Source of the DNA: Metabacillus litoralis
GTDB lineage: Bacteria; Bacillota; Bacilli; Bacillales; Bacillaceae
Direction: 5' to 3'
Length of the DNA: 64,000 bases
NCBI RefSeq assembly: GCF_003667825.1
Contig: NZ_CP033043.1
Coordinates: 4,268,501-4,332,500 of the forward strand
Shown here piece by piece: positions 31,501 to 47,397 of the stretch. The notes beneath the pieces are model-generated. The model saw only the letters and a program-made list of their open reading frames with translations. It had not been told where the DNA came from and made no database searches. The stretch's first letter is position 1; each line of letters starts with the position of its first letter. Made by a program: the position numbers and the translations under genes.

Positions 31501-32115
31501 GATGTAGAATCCCGTTCTTATACAGCTCCATATAATGCAAGACTTAAAGTTACTCAAGGTGATAAAATTGAGAGTGGTCAAGTCTTGACAGAAGGTTCAA
31601 TAGATCCTAAGGAATTACTAAAAGTAAAAGATCTTCAAGCAGTTCAACAATATTTACTACGTGAAGTTCAAAAAGTTTACCGTATGCAAGGGGTAGAAAT
31701 TGGAGATAAACACGTAGAGGTTATGGTAAGACAAATGTTACGTAAAGTCCGTGTCATGGATGCTGGTGATACAGATGTACTACCAGGTACACTCCTTGAT
31801 GTTCATCAGTTCACTGATGCTAACAAACAAGTGTTGTTAGATGGTAAACGCCCTGCAACTGGACGTCCAGTATTGCTTGGTATTACAAAAGCATCTCTTG
31901 AAACTGACTCCTTCTTATCTGCCGCATCATTCCAAGAAACAACTAGAGTTCTTACTGATGCAGCAATTAAAGGAAAACGTGATGAATTACTAGGACTTAA
32001 AGAAAATGTAATTATTGGTAAACTTGTTCCTGCAGGTACTGGTATGACAAGATATCGTCAAACTGAACCAATTGCTAAAGTTGAGCAAGTTGAAGAAGTA
32101 GTATCAGTAGATTAA
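28516..32115 (+). CDS. rpoC: RpoC, RNA polymerase beta' subunit
   Basis: A 1199-residue catalytic subunit, the same length as in B. subtilis. The N-terminal zinc site is C60, C62, C75 and C78; the magnesium-holding NADFDGDQM (about 447-455), the bridge helix and trigger loop region ([22 protein letters not shown], here [12 protein letters not shown]) and a second zinc site ([13 protein letters not shown]) are intact. Translation starts at TTG 28516 behind GGGAGGTAGGCCCC. A strong terminator follows the stop. Confidence 0.98.
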   Translation: MIDVNNFEYMSIGLASPDKIRSWSFGEVKKPETINYRTLKPEKDGLFCERIFGPTKDWECHCGKYKRVRYKGVVCDRCGVEVTRAKVRRERMGHIELAAPVSHIWYFKGIPSRMGLVLDMSPRALEEVIYFASYVTTETGDTPLEKKQLLSEKEYRAYREKYGNTFQASMGAEAIKKLLSDIDLDKEVDSLKEELKTAQGQRRTRAIKRLEVLEAFRNSGNEPSWMILDVLPVIPPELRPMVQLDGGRFATSDLNDLYRRVINRNNRLKRLLDLGAPSIIVQNEKRMLQEAVDALIDNGRRGRPVTGPGNRPLKSLSHMLKGKQGRFRQNLLGKRVDYSGRSVIVVGPNLKMYQCGLPKEMALELFKPFVMKELVEKGLAHNIKSAKRKIERVQPEVWDVLESVIKEHPVLLNRAPTLHRLGIQAFEPTLVEGRAIRLHPLVCTAYNADFDGDQMAVHVPLSAEAQAEARILMLAAQNILNPKDGKPVVTPSQDMVLGNYYLTLERAGAIGEGMIFKDTNEALLAYQNGYVHLHTRVAVQASSLKNQTFTEEQNKMLLVTSVGKLIFNEILPESFPYMNEPTKENIEEKTPDKYFVAPTVDVKEHVAALDEIPPFKKGILGKIIAEIFKRFHITETSKMLDRMKNLGFSYSTKAGITVGVSDIIVLKEKQEIIGEAQAKVDNVLKQFRRGLITEDERYERVISIWSAAKDNIQGKLMASLDKRNPIFMMSDSGARGNASNFTQLAGMRGLMANPAGRIIELPIKSSFREGLTVLEYFISTHGARKGLADTALKTADSGYLTRRLVDVAQDVIIRDDDCGTDRGILAEAIREGTEIIEKLDERLIGRYCRKVVKHPETDKVIVEENELITEDIAVEIMEAGIDKVWIRSAFTCNTRHGVCKKCYGRNLATGSEVEVGEAVGIIAAQSIGEPGTQLTMRTFHTGGVAGDDITQGLPRIQELFEARNPKGQAIISEINGVVAEINEVRDKQQEIVIQGDVESRSYTAPYNARLKVTQGDKIESGQVLTEGSIDPKELLKVKDLQAVQQYLLREVQKVYRMQGVEIGDKHVEVMVRQMLRKVRVMDAGDTDVLPGTLLDVHQFTDANKQVLLDGKRPATGRPVLLGITKASLETDSFLSAASFQETTRVLTDAAIKGKRDELLGLKENVIIGKLVPAGTGMTRYRQTEPIAKVEQVEEVVSVD

Positions 32116-32128
32116 TGATTATAACTCC

Positions 32129-32160
32129 ATCATTGGGGGGTAATCCCCCAATGATTTTTA
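32129..32160 (+). terminator. Terminator after rpoC
   Basis: ATCATTGGGGG (32129-32139) pairs perfectly with CCCCCAATGAT (32145-32155), followed by TTTTTA. It is further enclosed by AACTCC/GGAGTT. Confidence 0.9.
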
Positions 32161-32230
32161 CTGGAGTTTATCAAATATAATCCTTGTAAGCTGTGAAGAA
32201 ATGGATGAATAAAGTTTTTTTAGATGATTG

Positions 32231-32259
32231 TTGACATCCGTCTCGCGCAATGTTACTAT
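32231..32259 (+). promoter_or_regulatory. SigA promoter of the str operon
   Basis: TTGACA (32231-32236), 17-bp spacer, TACTAT (32254-32259), 50 bp before the L7Ae-type gene. It should drive that gene, rpsL, rpsG, fusA and tuf. Confidence 0.75.
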
Positions 32260-32308
32260 ATTCAAGGTGTTCCAATCTTAAACCTGTTGCTTTGGAGGAT
32301 ATAGGTTT

Positions 32309-32557
32309 ATGTCTTATGATAAAGTATCACAGGCAAATGAAATCATTGTTGGTACTAAGCAATCAGTCAAAGCTCTTATGAATAATGAAGTTAAAGAGAT
32401 CATTATAGCAGAAGATGCTGATTATAGAATTATCCAAAAGGTTATTCAAACAGCAGAAACTCAAAAAGTCCCTTTAACAACAGTTTCATCTATGAAAAAG
32501 CTTGGAAGAGCTTGTGGAATAGAAGTGGGAGCTGCAGCTGTAGCTATAATCCGGTAA
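32309..32557 (+). CDS. rplGB: L7Ae-type kink-turn RNA-binding protein (YbxF/RplGB)
   Basis: An 82-residue L7Ae/L30e/S12e/Gadd45-family protein. In B. subtilis YbxF binds kink-turn RNA and associates with ribosomes in growing cells. Family blocks are the opening [18 protein letters not shown] and the C-terminal [19 protein letters not shown], which contains the RNA-contacting loop. GGAGGATATAGGTTT precedes the ATG, and rpsL follows after about 100 bp. Confidence 0.95.
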   Translation: MSYDKVSQANEIIVGTKQSVKALMNNEVKEIIIAEDADYRIIQKVIQTAETQKVPLTTVSSMKKLGRACGIEVGAAAVAIIR

Positions 32558-33082
<525 letters not shown>

Positions 33083-33112
33083 TGTTATAAGACATTAAAA
33101 ATAAAAACTTAG

Positions 33113-33601
<489 letters not shown>

Positions 33602-33653
33602 TCAATACAATCTAATCAAACTAAATTTCCTATAAGGAAGGAGAAATTACCCA

Positions 33654-35732
33654 ATGGCAAGAGAGTTCTCCTTAAAGAATACTCGTAATATCGGAATCAT
33701 GGCTCATATTGATGCTGGTAAAACAACAACAACTGAGCGTGTTCTTTATTACACTGGACGTATCCACAAAATCGGTGAAACTCATGAAGGTGCATCTCAG
33801 ATGGACTGGATGGAGCAAGAACAAGAACGTGGAATCACGATTACTTCTGCGGCGACAACTGCGTCGTGGAAAGGTCATCGTGTAAACATCATTGATACTC
33901 CAGGACACGTAGACTTCACTGTTGAAGTTGAACGTTCTTTACGTGTACTTGATGGTGCAGTAGCAGTTCTTGATGCTCAATCAGGTGTTGAGCCACAAAC
34001 TGAAACAGTATGGCGTCAAGCAACAACATATGGCGTACCACGTGTTGTGTTCGTTAATAAAATGGACAAAATTGGTGCTGACTTCTTATACTCTGTTTCA
34101 ACTCTACATGATCGTCTTCAAGCGAATGCTCACCCAATTCAATTACCAATTGGTGCTGAGGATCAATTTGAAGGTATTATCGACCTTGTAGAAATGAAGG
34201 CTACATTCTATGGTAATGATTTAGGAACTGATATCGTTGATAAAGAAATTCCTGAAGAATACCAAGAACAAGCTGAAGAATACCGTGAAAAGTTAGTTGA
34301 AGCAGTAGCAGAACTTGATGAAGACTTAATGGAAAGATACCTTGGTGGAGAAGAAATCTCTAACGATGAGCTAAAAGCTGCAATTCGTAAAGGTACTTTA
34401 AATGTAGAATTCTACCCAGTAATCTGTGGATCTGCGTTCAAAAACAAAGGTGTTCAAAAAATGTTAGACGCAGTTATTGATTATCTTCCAGCTCCTATTG
34501 ACGTAGCTGCAATTAAAGGTATCATTCCTGATACTGAAGAAGAAGTAACTCGTGAATCTAGCGATGAAGGCCCATTCGCTGCATTAGCTTTCAAAGTAAT
34601 GACAGATCCTTACGTTGGGAAACTTACATTCTTCCGTGTTTACTCTGGTACTTTAAGTTCTGGATCTTACATCCAAAACTCTACTAAAGGTAAGCGTGAG
34701 CGTGTAGGTCGTATCCTTCAAATGCACGCAAACAGCCGTGAGGAAATCTCTGAGGTTTACTCTGGTGATATCGCTGCAGCTGTAGGTTTAAAAGATACAA
34801 CAACTGGTGACACTCTATGTGACGAGAAAAACCTTGTTATCTTAGAGTCTATGCAATTCCCTGAGCCAGTTATTCAACTTTCTGTTGAACCAAAATCAAA
34901 AGCAGACCAAGATAAAATGACTACTGCTTTACAAAAACTTCAAGAAGAAGATCCAACATTCCGTGCTCATACTGACCCAGAAACAGGTCAAACAATCATC
35001 GCGGGTATGGGTGAGCTTCACCTAGATATCCTAGTTGATCGTATGAAACGTGAATTCAAAGTAGAAGCTAATGTTGGTGCGCCACAGGTTGCATACCGTG
35101 AAACATTCCGTCAAGGAGCAAAAGTTGAAGGTAAGTTTGCACGTCAATCTGGTGGTCGTGGACAATTCGGACACGTTTGGATCGAGTTCGAACCAAACGA
35201 AGAAGGTAAAGGCTTCGAATTTGAAAACAAAATCGTTGGTGGGGTAGTTCCACGTGAATACGTTCCTGCAGTTCAAGCTGGTCTTGAAGATGCAATGCAA
35301 AACGGTGTTCTTGCTGGTTTCCCATTAGTTGATGTAAAAGCTGCTTTAGTAGATGGATCTTACCATGACGTTGACTCAAGTGAGATGGCGTTCAAGATCG
35401 CAGCATCTTTAGCTCTTAAAAATGCTGTATCAAAATGTAGCCCTGTAATCCTAGAGCCAGTTATGAAGGTAGAAGTTGTAATTCCAGAAGAATACATGGG
35501 AGATATCATGGGAGGAGTTACTTCTCGCCGTGGACGTGTAGAAGGTATGGAAGCTCGTGGTAATGCTCAAGTAGTACGTGCTATGGTTCCACTATCTGAA
35601 ATGTTTGGTTATGCAACTTCATTACGTTCTAACACTCAAGGACGCGGTGTGTTCACAATGCACTTTGATCACTACGAAGAAGTTCCAAAATCAATTTCTG
35701 AAGAAATTATCAAAAAAAATAAAGGTGAGTAA
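33654..35732 (+). CDS. fusA: Elongation factor G
   Basis: A 692-residue GTPase that drives translocation. The G1 motif [17 protein letters not shown], switch [11 protein letters not shown] and NKMD are present in domain I; domains II-V follow, including the tip of domain IV ([16 protein letters not shown]). AAGGAAGGAGAAATTACCC precedes the ATG. It lies between rpsG and tuf in the str operon; no second EF-G-like copy is in this window. Confidence 0.98.
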   Translation: MAREFSLKNTRNIGIMAHIDAGKTTTTERVLYYTGRIHKIGETHEGASQMDWMEQEQERGITITSAATTASWKGHRVNIIDTPGHVDFTVEVERSLRVLDGAVAVLDAQSGVEPQTETVWRQATTYGVPRVVFVNKMDKIGADFLYSVSTLHDRLQANAHPIQLPIGAEDQFEGIIDLVEMKATFYGNDLGTDIVDKEIPEEYQEQAEEYREKLVEAVAELDEDLMERYLGGEEISNDELKAAIRKGTLNVEFYPVICGSAFKNKGVQKMLDAVIDYLPAPIDVAAIKGIIPDTEEEVTRESSDEGPFAALAFKVMTDPYVGKLTFFRVYSGTLSSGSYIQNSTKGKRERVGRILQMHANSREEISEVYSGDIAAAVGLKDTTTGDTLCDEKNLVILESMQFPEPVIQLSVEPKSKADQDKMTTALQKLQEEDPTFRAHTDPETGQTIIAGMGELHLDILVDRMKREFKVEANVGAPQVAYRETFRQGAKVEGKFARQSGGRGQFGHVWIEFEPNEEGKGFEFENKIVGGVVPREYVPAVQAGLEDAMQNGVLAGFPLVDVKAALVDGSYHDVDSSEMAFKIAASLALKNAVSKCSPVILEPVMKVEVVIPEEYMGDIMGGVTSRRGRVEGMEARGNAQVVRAMVPLSEMFGYATSLRSNTQGRGVFTMHFDHYEEVPKSISEEIIKKNKGE

Positions 35733-35774
35733 TTGATTTTACCCCCTTTAATGAAGTATAACTACTTATGTGAG

Positions 35775-35802
35775 AACAGAAAGTGATGTTTCACTTTCTG
35801 TT
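35775..35802 (+). promoter_or_regulatory. Perfect 12-bp hairpin in the fusA-tuf gap
   Basis: AACAGAAAGTGA (35775-35786) is perfectly complementary to TCACTTTCTGTT (35791-35802), with the four-base loop TGTT. No T run follows. It lies 45 bp upstream of the tuf start codon and could mark an RNA processing site or help separate tuf expression from the operon. Confidence 0.6.
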
Positions 35803-35847
35803 ACATATATCCAAAAAAATTTTAGAACTCTAAGGAGGATTTTTAGA

Positions 35848-37038
35848 ATGGCTAAAGAAAAATTCGACCGTTCCAAAACGCATGCTAATATCGGTACAAT
35901 CGGACACGTTGACCATGGTAAAACAACTTTAACAGCTGCAATCACAACTGTACTTGCTAAGCGCAGTGGTAAAGGTGCAGCGATGGCATATGATATGATC
36001 GATGCTGCTCCTGAAGAGCGTGAGCGTGGAATCACTATCTCAACTGCACACGTTGAGTATGAAACTGAAACTCGTCACTATGCACACGTTGACTGCCCAG
36101 GACATGCTGACTATGTTAAAAACATGATCACTGGTGCTGCTCAAATGGACGGTGGTATCCTAGTAGTATCTGCTGCTGACGGCCCAATGCCACAAACTCG
36201 TGAGCACATCCTATTATCTCGTCAAGTAGGTGTACCTTACCTTGTTGTATTCTTAAACAAATGTGACATGGTTGATGACGAAGAGTTATTAGAACTAGTT
36301 GAAATGGAAGTTCGTGACTTACTTTCTGAGTATGATTTCCCAGGTGACGATGTGCCTGTAATCAAAGGTTCTGCTCTTAAAGCACTTGAAGGTGAAGCTG
36401 AGTGGGAAGAAAAAATCGTTGAACTTATGAACGCTGTTGATGAGTACATCCCAACTCCAGAACGTGACACTGACAAACCATTCATGATGCCAGTTGAGGA
36501 CGTATTCTCAATCACTGGTCGTGGAACAGTTGCTACAGGTCGTGTTGAGCGTGGACAAGTTAAAGTTGGTGACGTAATCGACATCATCGGTTTAACTGAA
36601 GAGCCAAAATCAACTACTGTAACAGGTGTTGAAATGTTCCGTAAGCTTCTTGATTATGCTGAAGCTGGTGACAACATCGGTGCACTTCTTCGTGGGGTTG
36701 CTCGTGATGATGTTCAACGTGGACAAGTACTTGCTAAACCAGGTACAATCACTCCACACACTAACTTCAAAGCAGAAGTTTATGTATTATCAAAAGAAGA
36801 AGGTGGACGTCACACTCCATTCTTCACTAACTACCGTCCTCAGTTCTACTTCCGTACAACTGATGTAACTGGTATCTGCCAACTTCCTGAAGGCGTAGAA
36901 ATGGTTATGCCTGGGGATAACGTTGAAATGACAGTTGAACTTATTGCTCCAATCGCGATTGAAGAAGGAACTAAATTCTCAATCCGTGAAGGTGGACGTA
37001 CAGTAGGCGCTGGCGTTGTAGCTTCTATCCAATCTTAA
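35848..37038 (+). CDS. tuf: Elongation factor Tu
   Basis: A 396-residue GTPase that brings aminoacyl-tRNA to the ribosome. [14 protein letters not shown] (G1), [21 protein letters not shown] (switch II, including the catalytic His) and NKCDMVDD are present; domains II and III follow from about 205 and 305. I chose ATG 35848 behind AAGGAGGATTTTTAGA; the frame is open back to 35770 across the upstream hairpin, but that part does not match EF-Tu. Confidence 0.99.
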   Translation: MAKEKFDRSKTHANIGTIGHVDHGKTTLTAAITTVLAKRSGKGAAMAYDMIDAAPEERERGITISTAHVEYETETRHYAHVDCPGHADYVKNMITGAAQMDGGILVVSAADGPMPQTREHILLSRQVGVPYLVVFLNKCDMVDDEELLELVEMEVRDLLSEYDFPGDDVPVIKGSALKALEGEAEWEEKIVELMNAVDEYIPTPERDTDKPFMMPVEDVFSITGRGTVATGRVERGQVKVGDVIDIIGLTEEPKSTTVTGVEMFRKLLDYAEAGDNIGALLRGVARDDVQRGQVLAKPGTITPHTNFKAEVYVLSKEEGGRHTPFFTNYRPQFYFRTTDVTGICQLPEGVEMVMPGDNVEMTVELIAPIAIEEGTKFSIREGGRTVGAGVVASIQS

Positions 37039-37050
37039 TTTGTAATATAT

Positions 37051-37082
37051 AAAAGGCGAGCATATAATGCTCGTCTTTTTTT
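37051..37082 (+). terminator. Terminator after tuf
   Basis: AAAAGGCGAGCAT pairs with ATGCTCGTCTTTT (one G-T pair) and is followed by T residues. It ends the str operon. Confidence 0.88.
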
Positions 37083-38003
37083 GTACATACATATTAACAA
37101 TGATGTGAGTGAAGTTTTATAAAATTGATGAAATTCAAAGAGATGGATATGGGGGAGTGGCCTTCAGAAAGGAATGAGGAACAAAGATGATAGGAATGAA
37201 CGGAGAAATGGTCTTCATAAAAGGGATGACGAACAATAGTGATAGAAATGAAGAGAGAGATGTTCTTCATAAAGGGGATGAAGAACAAAGCCGATAGAAA
37301 AGAAGAGTGAGATTGTCTTCATAAAGGGAATGAGGAACAAAGGCGATAGAAATGATCGGAGGAATGGTCTTCATAAAAGGGATGACGAACAAAAGTGATA
37401 GGAATGAATGGAGAAATGGTCTTCATAAAAGGGATGACGAACAAAAGTGATAGAAATGAAGAGAGAGATTGTCTTCATAAAGGGAATGAAGAATAAAGGC
37501 ATTATTAATAAAGTAAGAAATGATCTTCATAAGAGTGATGATGACCAAACATGCTGGTAATGAAGAATGAGATGATCATCATAAACGATATGAAGTATAA
37601 AAGTAATCAACTTCGTAAAAATGTTCACTCTCTCTGTCAAAATAAGCCCAAACTAACAAAATGTTCTAACTCTATACAAACTAGGATAAGATACTCCTCA
37701 TGGCAATCCTTTCAACTATCCCCTCTGCCACAAATATCCCCATAACATAAACCCCGCCTTATACCTTTGCAGAAAAAAGCCCAAGAGCACCAACTAACAT
37801 TCCGATATCCAATAATCTTTAATACTTTGATGTATGAATATGACCTATTTCTACTATATAAGTAAGATTACTCTTAATAGGCTTCTGAGTATAGTAACAT
37901 ATATTAGACTGATTAATGACTATCTAAATAGGATCTGTCCTTTTAAAAAAACATTTCACTTACATTTCTAATACATGAATAATAAACCAACAATGATATC
38001 CTT
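37083..38003. other. Gene-free region between tuf and the S10 promoters
   Basis: About 0.9 kb without a credible gene. The left half is the 52-bp repeat array (separate entry). The right half (37,620-38,000) is AT-rich with no recognised RNA or intact frame. In B. subtilis ybaC sits between tuf and rpsJ, as I recall; nothing here resembles it clearly. Confidence 0.6.
37151..37600 (+). repeat. 52-bp tandem repeat array A, nine copies
   Basis: The core GTCTTCATAAA and variants recur with CTTCA (CATCA in the last copy) at 37162, 37213, 37265, 37317, 37369, 37421, 37473, 37525 and 37577. The spacing is 52 bp throughout except one interval of 51. Each unit contains an imperfect to perfect hairpin; the best is TGTTCTTCAT (37261-37270) with ATGAAGAACA (37278-37287) around AAAGGGG. 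Units diverge more towards both edges. As 52 is not a multiple of three, a coding role is unlikely. Array B at 61.7-62.1 kb has the same period and core. Confidence 0.9.
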
Positions 38004-38030
38004 GATATCTTTATACAAACTATGTATAAT
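38002..38030 (+). promoter_or_regulatory. S10 operon promoter, upstream copy
   Basis: TTGATA (38002-38007), 17-bp spacer, TATAAT (38025-38030). Two promoters ahead of S10 have been described for B. subtilis. Confidence 0.7.
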
Positions 38031-38069
38031 ATGAAAAGTGCTCAAGAAACTAGGTATTTTAAATAGTTC

Positions 38070-38098
38070 TTGCATCTAACATAAGTTTTATGTATAAT
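38070..38098 (+). promoter_or_regulatory. S10 operon promoter, downstream copy
   Basis: TTGCAT (38070-38075), 17-bp spacer, TATAAT (38093-38098). Its start site near 38105 opens the structured S10 leader. Confidence 0.8.
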
Positions 38099-38100
38099 AG

Positions 38101-38541
<441 letters not shown>

Positions 38542-38584
38542 TTTTTTAAAATAAATGATTGATAATTTATAGGAGGTGTGACTC

Positions 38585-39214
38585 ATGACCAAAGGAATCT
38601 TAGGAAGAAAAGTCGGTATGACGCAAGTATTTGCTGAAAACGGTGATTTAATTCCGGTAACTGTTATCGAAGCTTCTCCAAACGTAGTTCTTCAAAAGAA
38701 ATCTGTTGATACTGATGGATACAACGCAGTTCAATTAGGATTTGAAGATAAACGTGAAAAGCTTTCTAACAAACCAGAAAAAGGACACGTTGCAAAAGCT
38801 AATACTGCACCTAAGCGCTTCGTTAAAGAACTTCGTGAAGCTAGCTTAGAGCAAATCGAAGTAGGTCAAGAAGTCAAAGTTGATATTTTCACAGCAGGTG
38901 AAATCGTAGATGTAACAGGAATTTCTAAAGGGAAAGGTTTCCAAGGCTCTATTAAACGCCACGGACAATCTCGTGGACCAATGTCTCACGGTTCTCGTTA
39001 CCATCGTCGTCCAGGTTCAATGGGACCTGTAGCACCTAACCGTGTATTCAAAAACAAACTGTTACCTGGTCGTATGGGTGGAGAACGTATTACGGTTCAA
39101 AACTTAGAGATCGTTAGAGTAGATGCAGAACGTAATCTATTACTAATCAAAGGTAATGTACCAGGACCTAAAAAAGCACTTATCACTGTGAAAAGCGCAG
39201 TTAAATCTAAATAA
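38585..39214 (+). CDS. rplC: Ribosomal protein L3
   Basis: A 209-residue protein whose long loop reaches the peptidyl-transferase centre; it nucleates 50S assembly and, in Bacillus, aids Mini-III cleavage of 23S rRNA. The loop block ([33 protein letters not shown]) is intact with no sign of linezolid- or tiamulin-type changes that I can recognise. ATAGGAGGTGTGACTC precedes the ATG. Confidence 0.98.
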   Translation: MTKGILGRKVGMTQVFAENGDLIPVTVIEASPNVVLQKKSVDTDGYNAVQLGFEDKREKLSNKPEKGHVAKANTAPKRFVKELREASLEQIEVGQEVKVDIFTAGEIVDVTGISKGKGFQGSIKRHGQSRGPMSHGSRYHRRPGSMGPVAPNRVFKNKLLPGRMGGERITVQNLEIVRVDAERNLLLIKGNVPGPKKALITVKSAVKSK

Positions 39215-39241
39215 TTTCTTTAAGAAAGGAGGAATTGGGTA

Positions 39242-39865
39242 ATGCCTAAAGTAGCATTATTAAACCAAACTGGATCAAACGTTGGAGAAATCGAACTTAA
39301 TGATTCTGTATTTGGTATCGAACCTAATCAGCATGTATTATTTGAAGCGGTTATCATGCAAAGAGCTTCCTTACGTCAAGGAACTCACAAAGTAAAAAAT
39401 CGTTCTGAAGTAGCAGGCGGAGGACGCAAACCTTGGCGTCAAAAGGGTACTGGACGTGCTCGTCAAGGATCTATTCGCTCTCCACAATGGCGCGGTGGTG
39501 GTATTGTATTTGGACCAACTCCACGTTCATATGCTTATAAATTACCTAAAAAAGTTCGCCGTTTAGCAATCAAATCAGCTTTATCATCAAAAGTAGTTGA
39601 CAACGATATCGTTGTTTTAGAGGATTTAGCACTTAACGCTCCAAAAACAAAAGAAATGGCTTCTGTTCTTAAAGGTCTTTCTGTTGAAAGAAAAGCGTTA
39701 ATTGTAACAGCTGACAACAACGAAAATGTTGCATTATCAGCTCGTAACATCCCTGGAGTAACAGTTGTTACTGCGAGTGGTGTAAATGTACTTGATGTAC
39801 TTAACCACGATAAGCTTATTATGACGAAAGCTGCGGTGCAAAAAGTAGAGGAGGTACTTGCATAA
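39242..39865 (+). CDS. rplD: Ribosomal protein L4
   Basis: A 207-residue protein lining the nascent-peptide tunnel. The tunnel loop (about 45-100) contains [38 protein letters not shown] (positions 39389-39500), whose K and G residues are the macrolide-relevant ones and look wild type. Its stop overlaps the rplW start by one base (TAATG). In E. coli L4 represses the S10 operon; whether it does here is unknown. Confidence 0.98.
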   Translation: MPKVALLNQTGSNVGEIELNDSVFGIEPNQHVLFEAVIMQRASLRQGTHKVKNRSEVAGGGRKPWRQKGTGRARQGSIRSPQWRGGGIVFGPTPRSYAYKLPKKVRRLAIKSALSSKVVDNDIVVLEDLALNAPKTKEMASVLKGLSVERKALIVTADNNENVALSARNIPGVTVVTASGVNVLDVLNHDKLIMTKAAVQKVEEVLA

Positions 39866-40152
39866 TGAAAGATCCTCGTGATATTATTAAGCGCCCCGTA
39901 ATCACTGAACGTTCAACAGATCTTATGACTGAGAAAAAATATACGTTTGAAGTAGATGTTAAGGCTAATAAAACTGAAGTTAAAGATGCGATCGAATCAA
40001 TCTTTGGCGTAAAAGTTGAAAAAGTAAACATCATGAACTACAAAGGTAAATTAAAGCGTGTAGGTCGTTACAGCGGTTTAACTAACCGTCGTCGTAAAGC
40101 GATCATCAAGCTTACTGCAGATAGCAAAGAAATCGAATTATTCGAAGTATAA
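39865..40152 (+). CDS. rplW: Ribosomal protein L23
   Basis: A 95-residue protein at the tunnel exit where trigger factor and SRP dock. It begins [21 protein letters not shown] and has the usual loop [18 protein letters not shown]. Translation is coupled to rplD by a one-base overlap; a GAGGAGGT site lies in the end of rplD. Confidence 0.98.
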   Translation: MKDPRDIIKRPVITERSTDLMTEKKYTFEVDVKANKTEVKDAIESIFGVKVEKVNIMNYKGKLKRVGRYSGLTNRRRKAIIKLTADSKEIELFEV

Positions 40153-40161
40153 TTTTAATAG

Positions 40162-41010
<849 letters not shown>

Positions 41011-41019
41011 CGTGATTGA

Positions 41020-41346
<327 letters not shown>

Positions 41347-41363
41347 TGAGAGGAGGCATTTAA

Positions 41364-41708
41364 ATGCAACAATCTAAAGCTGTCGCAAGAACAGTTCGTA
41401 TTGCTCCTCGTAAAGCTCGTTTAGTTCTAGATCTTATTCGAGGTAAGCAAGTAGGTGAAGCAGTAGCGATTTTAAATCACACGCCAAAGGCTGCTTCTCC
41501 AATCATAGAGAAAGTACTAAAATCAGCAGTGGCTAACGCTGAACATAACTATGAAATGGACATTAATAGCTTAGTTGTAACAGAAGCTTATGCAAACGAA
41601 GGTCCAACTCTTAAACGTTTCCGTCCACGTGCTATGGGTCGCGCAAGTGCAATTAACAAACGCACAAGCCACATCACAATCATCTTAACAGAAAAGAAGG
41701 AGGGATAA
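41364..41708 (+). CDS. rplV: Ribosomal protein L22
   Basis: A 114-residue protein whose beta-hairpin reaches into the exit tunnel. The hairpin (about 80-100, [25 protein letters not shown]) is intact, with no macrolide-type deletion visible. It starts at ATG 41364 behind GAGAGGAGGCATTTAA, and rpsC follows 3 bp after its stop. Confidence 0.98.
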   Translation: MQQSKAVARTVRIAPRKARLVLDLIRGKQVGEAVAILNHTPKAASPIIEKVLKSAVANAEHNYEMDINSLVVTEAYANEGPTLKRFRPRAMGRASAINKRTSHITIILTEKKEG

Positions 41709-41711
41709 TCA

Positions 41712-42997
<1,286 letters not shown>

Positions 42998-43017
42998 TAA
43001 GAGAGGAGGTTTACTGA

Positions 43018-43281
43018 ATGAGTGAACGTAACCAACGTAAAGTCTATACTGGTCGTGTTGTTTCTGACAAAATGGATAAAACTATCACTGTTCTTGTAGA
43101 AACTTACAAAACACACCCATTATACGGTAAACGTGTAAAATACTCTAAGAAATACAAAGCTCATGATGAAAACAACCAAGCTAAAACTGGCGATATCGTA
43201 AGAATTATGGAAACTCGTCCATTATCTGCGACAAAGCGCTTCCGTTTAGTTAGTGTTGTTGAAGAAGCTATTATCATTTAA
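43018..43281 (+). CDS. rpsQ: Ribosomal protein S17
   Basis: An 87-residue OB-fold protein binding the 5' domain of 16S rRNA. The block [17 protein letters not shown] is at residues 11-27. GAGAGGAGGTTTACTGA precedes the ATG. Confidence 0.98.
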   Translation: MSERNQRKVYTGRVVSDKMDKTITVLVETYKTHPLYGKRVKYSKKYKAHDENNQAKTGDIVRIMETRPLSATKRFRLVSVVEEAIII

Positions 43282-43320
43282 TATTGTTCGGATAGTTAAT
43301 TCCGAAGGGAGGTAACATAG

Positions 43321-43689
<369 letters not shown>

Positions 43690-43725
43690 TAAATTGAATT
43701 GCCTTACTAAGGAGGTGCAACTAGG

Positions 43726-44037
43726 ATGCATGTTAAAAAAGGTGATAAAGTAATGGTTATCTCTGGTAAGGATAAAGGTAAACAAGGCGTTGTTCTTGCT
43801 TCTTATCCTAAAAAAGACCGTATTCTTGTAGAAGGTATTAACATCGTGAAAAAACACGCTAAACCTTCTCAAGCAAACCCACAAGGTGGAATCTTAAACC
43901 AAGAGGCACCTATCCATGTATCAAATGTTATGCCACTTGATCCTAAATCTGGTGAGCCAACTCGTGTTGGTTATAAAGTGGTTGACGGTAAAAAGGTACG
44001 TGTAGCAAAAAAATCTGGTGAAACTTTAGATAAATAG
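43726..44037 (+). CDS. rplX: Ribosomal protein L24
   Basis: A 103-residue KOW-fold assembly initiator that binds the 5' end of 23S rRNA. It starts [20 protein letters not shown], the KOW motif, and has a second block [38 protein letters not shown] precedes the ATG. Confidence 0.98.
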   Translation: MHVKKGDKVMVISGKDKGKQGVVLASYPKKDRILVEGINIVKKHAKPSQANPQGGILNQEAPIHVSNVMPLDPKSGEPTRVGYKVVDGKKVRVAKKSGETLDK

Positions 44038-44061
44038 TAAATCAGGAAGGGAGGTATATGT

Positions 44062-44601
44062 ATGAACCGCCTTAAAGAAAAGTATCAAAGTGAAATTACT
44101 CCTGCATTAATGAAAAAGTTCTCATACAAATCAGTAATGCAAACTCCAAAAATTGAAAAAATCGTAATCAACATGGGTGTTGGTGATGCAGTGTCTAACT
44201 CAAAAGCTCTAGATGTAGCTGTTGAGGAGTTAGGACAAATCACTGGTCAAAAACCAGTTGTAACGAAAGCAAAAAAATCAATCGCGGGCTTCCGTCTACG
44301 TGAAGGTATGCCAATCGGTGCAAAAGTTACACTACGTGGTGAGCGTATGTACCAATTCTTAGATAAATTAATTTCTGTTTCATTACCACGTGTACGTGAC
44401 TTCCGTGGGGTTTCTAAGAAATCTTTTGATGGTCGTGGAAACTACACTTTAGGTGTGAAAGAGCAATTAATCTTCCCTGAGATTGATTATGATAAAGTTA
44501 ACAAAGTTCGTGGTATGGATATCGTTATCGTAACAACTGCGAATACTGATGAAGAAGCGCGCGAACTATTAACACAGTTCGGTATGCCGTTCCAAAAATA
44601 A
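44062..44601 (+). CDS. rplE: Ribosomal protein L5
   Basis: A 179-residue protein that brings 5S rRNA into the central protuberance and contacts P-site tRNA. Signature [26 protein letters not shown] is at about 93-118. AAGGGAGGTATATGT precedes the ATG. Confidence 0.98.
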   Translation: MNRLKEKYQSEITPALMKKFSYKSVMQTPKIEKIVINMGVGDAVSNSKALDVAVEELGQITGQKPVVTKAKKSIAGFRLREGMPIGAKVTLRGERMYQFLDKLISVSLPRVRDFRGVSKKSFDGRGNYTLGVKEQLIFPEIDYDKVNKVRGMDIVIVTTANTDEEARELLTQFGMPFQK

Positions 44602-44811
<210 letters not shown>

Positions 44812-44821
44812 AACCGTATAA

Positions 44822-45241
<420 letters not shown>

Positions 45242-45270
45242 TACGTTTAAATAGAATGGAGGTGTAATGA

Positions 45271-45810
45271 ATGTCTCGTATTGGTAAGAAATTACTTGAA
45301 ATCCCAGCTGGTGTTACTATTAACATCGCTGATGATAATACTGTAACAGTTAAAGGACCTAAAGGTGAATTAACTCGTACATTCAATATTGATATGCAAA
45401 TCGCTATTGAAGATAACGTGTTAACTGTTACTCGTCCTTCTGATGCTAAGGAGCACCGTGCTTTACACGGTACAACTCGTAGCTTATTAGGAAACATGGT
45501 AGAAGGTGTTTCTAAAGGTTTTGAAAGAGGTTTAGAACTTATCGGTGTCGGTTACCGTGCATCTAAATCTGGTAACAAGTTAGTTCTTAACGTTGGTTAC
45601 TCTCACCCTGTTGAAATCACACCTGAGTCTGGTATTGAAATTGAAGTACCATCACAAACTAAAGTTCTTGTAAAAGGAACTGATAAAGAGCGTGTAGGTG
45701 CTATTGCAGCTAATATTCGTGACGTTCGTCCACCAGAGCCTTACAAAGGTAAAGGTATTCGCTACGAAGGCGAACATGTACGTCGTAAAGAAGGTAAAAC
45801 TGCGAAGTAA
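45271..45810 (+). CDS. rplF: Ribosomal protein L6
   Basis: A 179-residue, duplicated-fold protein near the sarcin-ricin loop. It begins [17 protein letters not shown] and has the C-terminal signature [39 protein letters not shown] precedes the ATG. Confidence 0.98.
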   Translation: MSRIGKKLLEIPAGVTINIADDNTVTVKGPKGELTRTFNIDMQIAIEDNVLTVTRPSDAKEHRALHGTTRSLLGNMVEGVSKGFERGLELIGVGYRASKSGNKLVLNVGYSHPVEITPESGIEIEVPSQTKVLVKGTDKERVGAIAANIRDVRPPEPYKGKGIRYEGEHVRRKEGKTAK

Positions 45811-45843
45811 TATCGCTTAGTTGATAAGAAAGGAGTGACCTAA

Positions 45844-46730
<887 letters not shown>

Positions 46731-46742
46731 GGAGGGAAAACA

Positions 46743-46925
46743 ATGGCGAATAAGTTAGAAATTACCCTCACTCGCAGTGTGATTGGTCGTCCTGAAGATC
46801 AACGTATTACTGTTAAAACTCTTGGACTTAAAAAGTTACACCAAACTGTTGTTCAAGAAGATAATCCTGCGATTCGCGGTATGATTAATAAAGTTGCTCA
46901 CTTAGTTACAGTTAAAGAACAATAA
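46743..46925 (+). CDS. rpmD: Ribosomal protein L30
   Basis: A 60-residue protein with the signature [39 protein letters not shown] precedes the ATG, only 12 bp after the rpsE stop. Confidence 0.98.
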   Translation: MANKLEITLTRSVIGRPEDQRITVKTLGLKKLHQTVVQEDNPAIRGMINKVAHLVTVKEQ

Positions 46926-46956
46926 TTGAAACATAAATATATAAGGAGGTGTCCCG

Positions 46957-47397
46957 ATGAAACTTCATGAGTTGAAACCAGCAGAAGGTTCACGTAAAAC
47001 ACGTAATCGTGTTGGTCGTGGTATCGGTTCTGGTAACGGTAAAACAGCTGGTAAAGGTCATAAAGGACAAAATGCTCGTTCTGGTGGTGGAGTTCGTCCT
47101 GGATTCGAAGGTGGTCAAACTCCTTTGTTCCAACGCTTACCTAAACGTGGATTCACAAACATCAACCGCAAGGACTTTGCAATTGTTAACCTTGATGTCC
47201 TAAACCGTTTCGAAGACGGTACAGAGGTTACTCCAGACTTATTACTTGAAACAGGCGTTGTAAGTAATGTGAAATCTGGTGTAAAAATCCTTGGTAACGG
47301 CCAGTTAGAGAAAAAACTTACTGTAAAAGCTAACAAATTCTCAGCTTCTGCTAAAGAAGCAATTGAATCTGCTGGCGGTACAGCTGAGGTGATCTAA
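46957..47397 (+). CDS. rplO: Ribosomal protein L15
   Basis: A 146-residue 50S protein with a long, glycine- and basic-rich N-terminal extension ([30 protein letters not shown] region, positions 47005-47095) that threads into 23S rRNA, and a globular C-terminus. The stop overlaps the secY start by one base (TAATG), so SecY synthesis is coupled to it. Confidence 0.98.
   Translation: MKLHELKPAEGSRKTRNRVGRGIGSGNGKTAGKGHKGQNARSGGGVRPGFEGGQTPLFQRLPKRGFTNINRKDFAIVNLDVLNRFEDGTEVTPDLLLETGVVSNVKSGVKILGNGQLEKKLTVKANKFSASAKEAIESAGGTAEVI

Noticed and set aside
37151..37600. Regular repeats resembling a CRISPR array
   Set aside because: The whole 52-bp unit is conserved, there are no unique spacers, and no cas genes are present. 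The same holds for the array at 61.7-62.1 kb.
37551..37745. 64-codon frame in the repeat region after tuf
   Set aside because: It begins in the last 52-bp repeat units and has no coding character or ribosome site.
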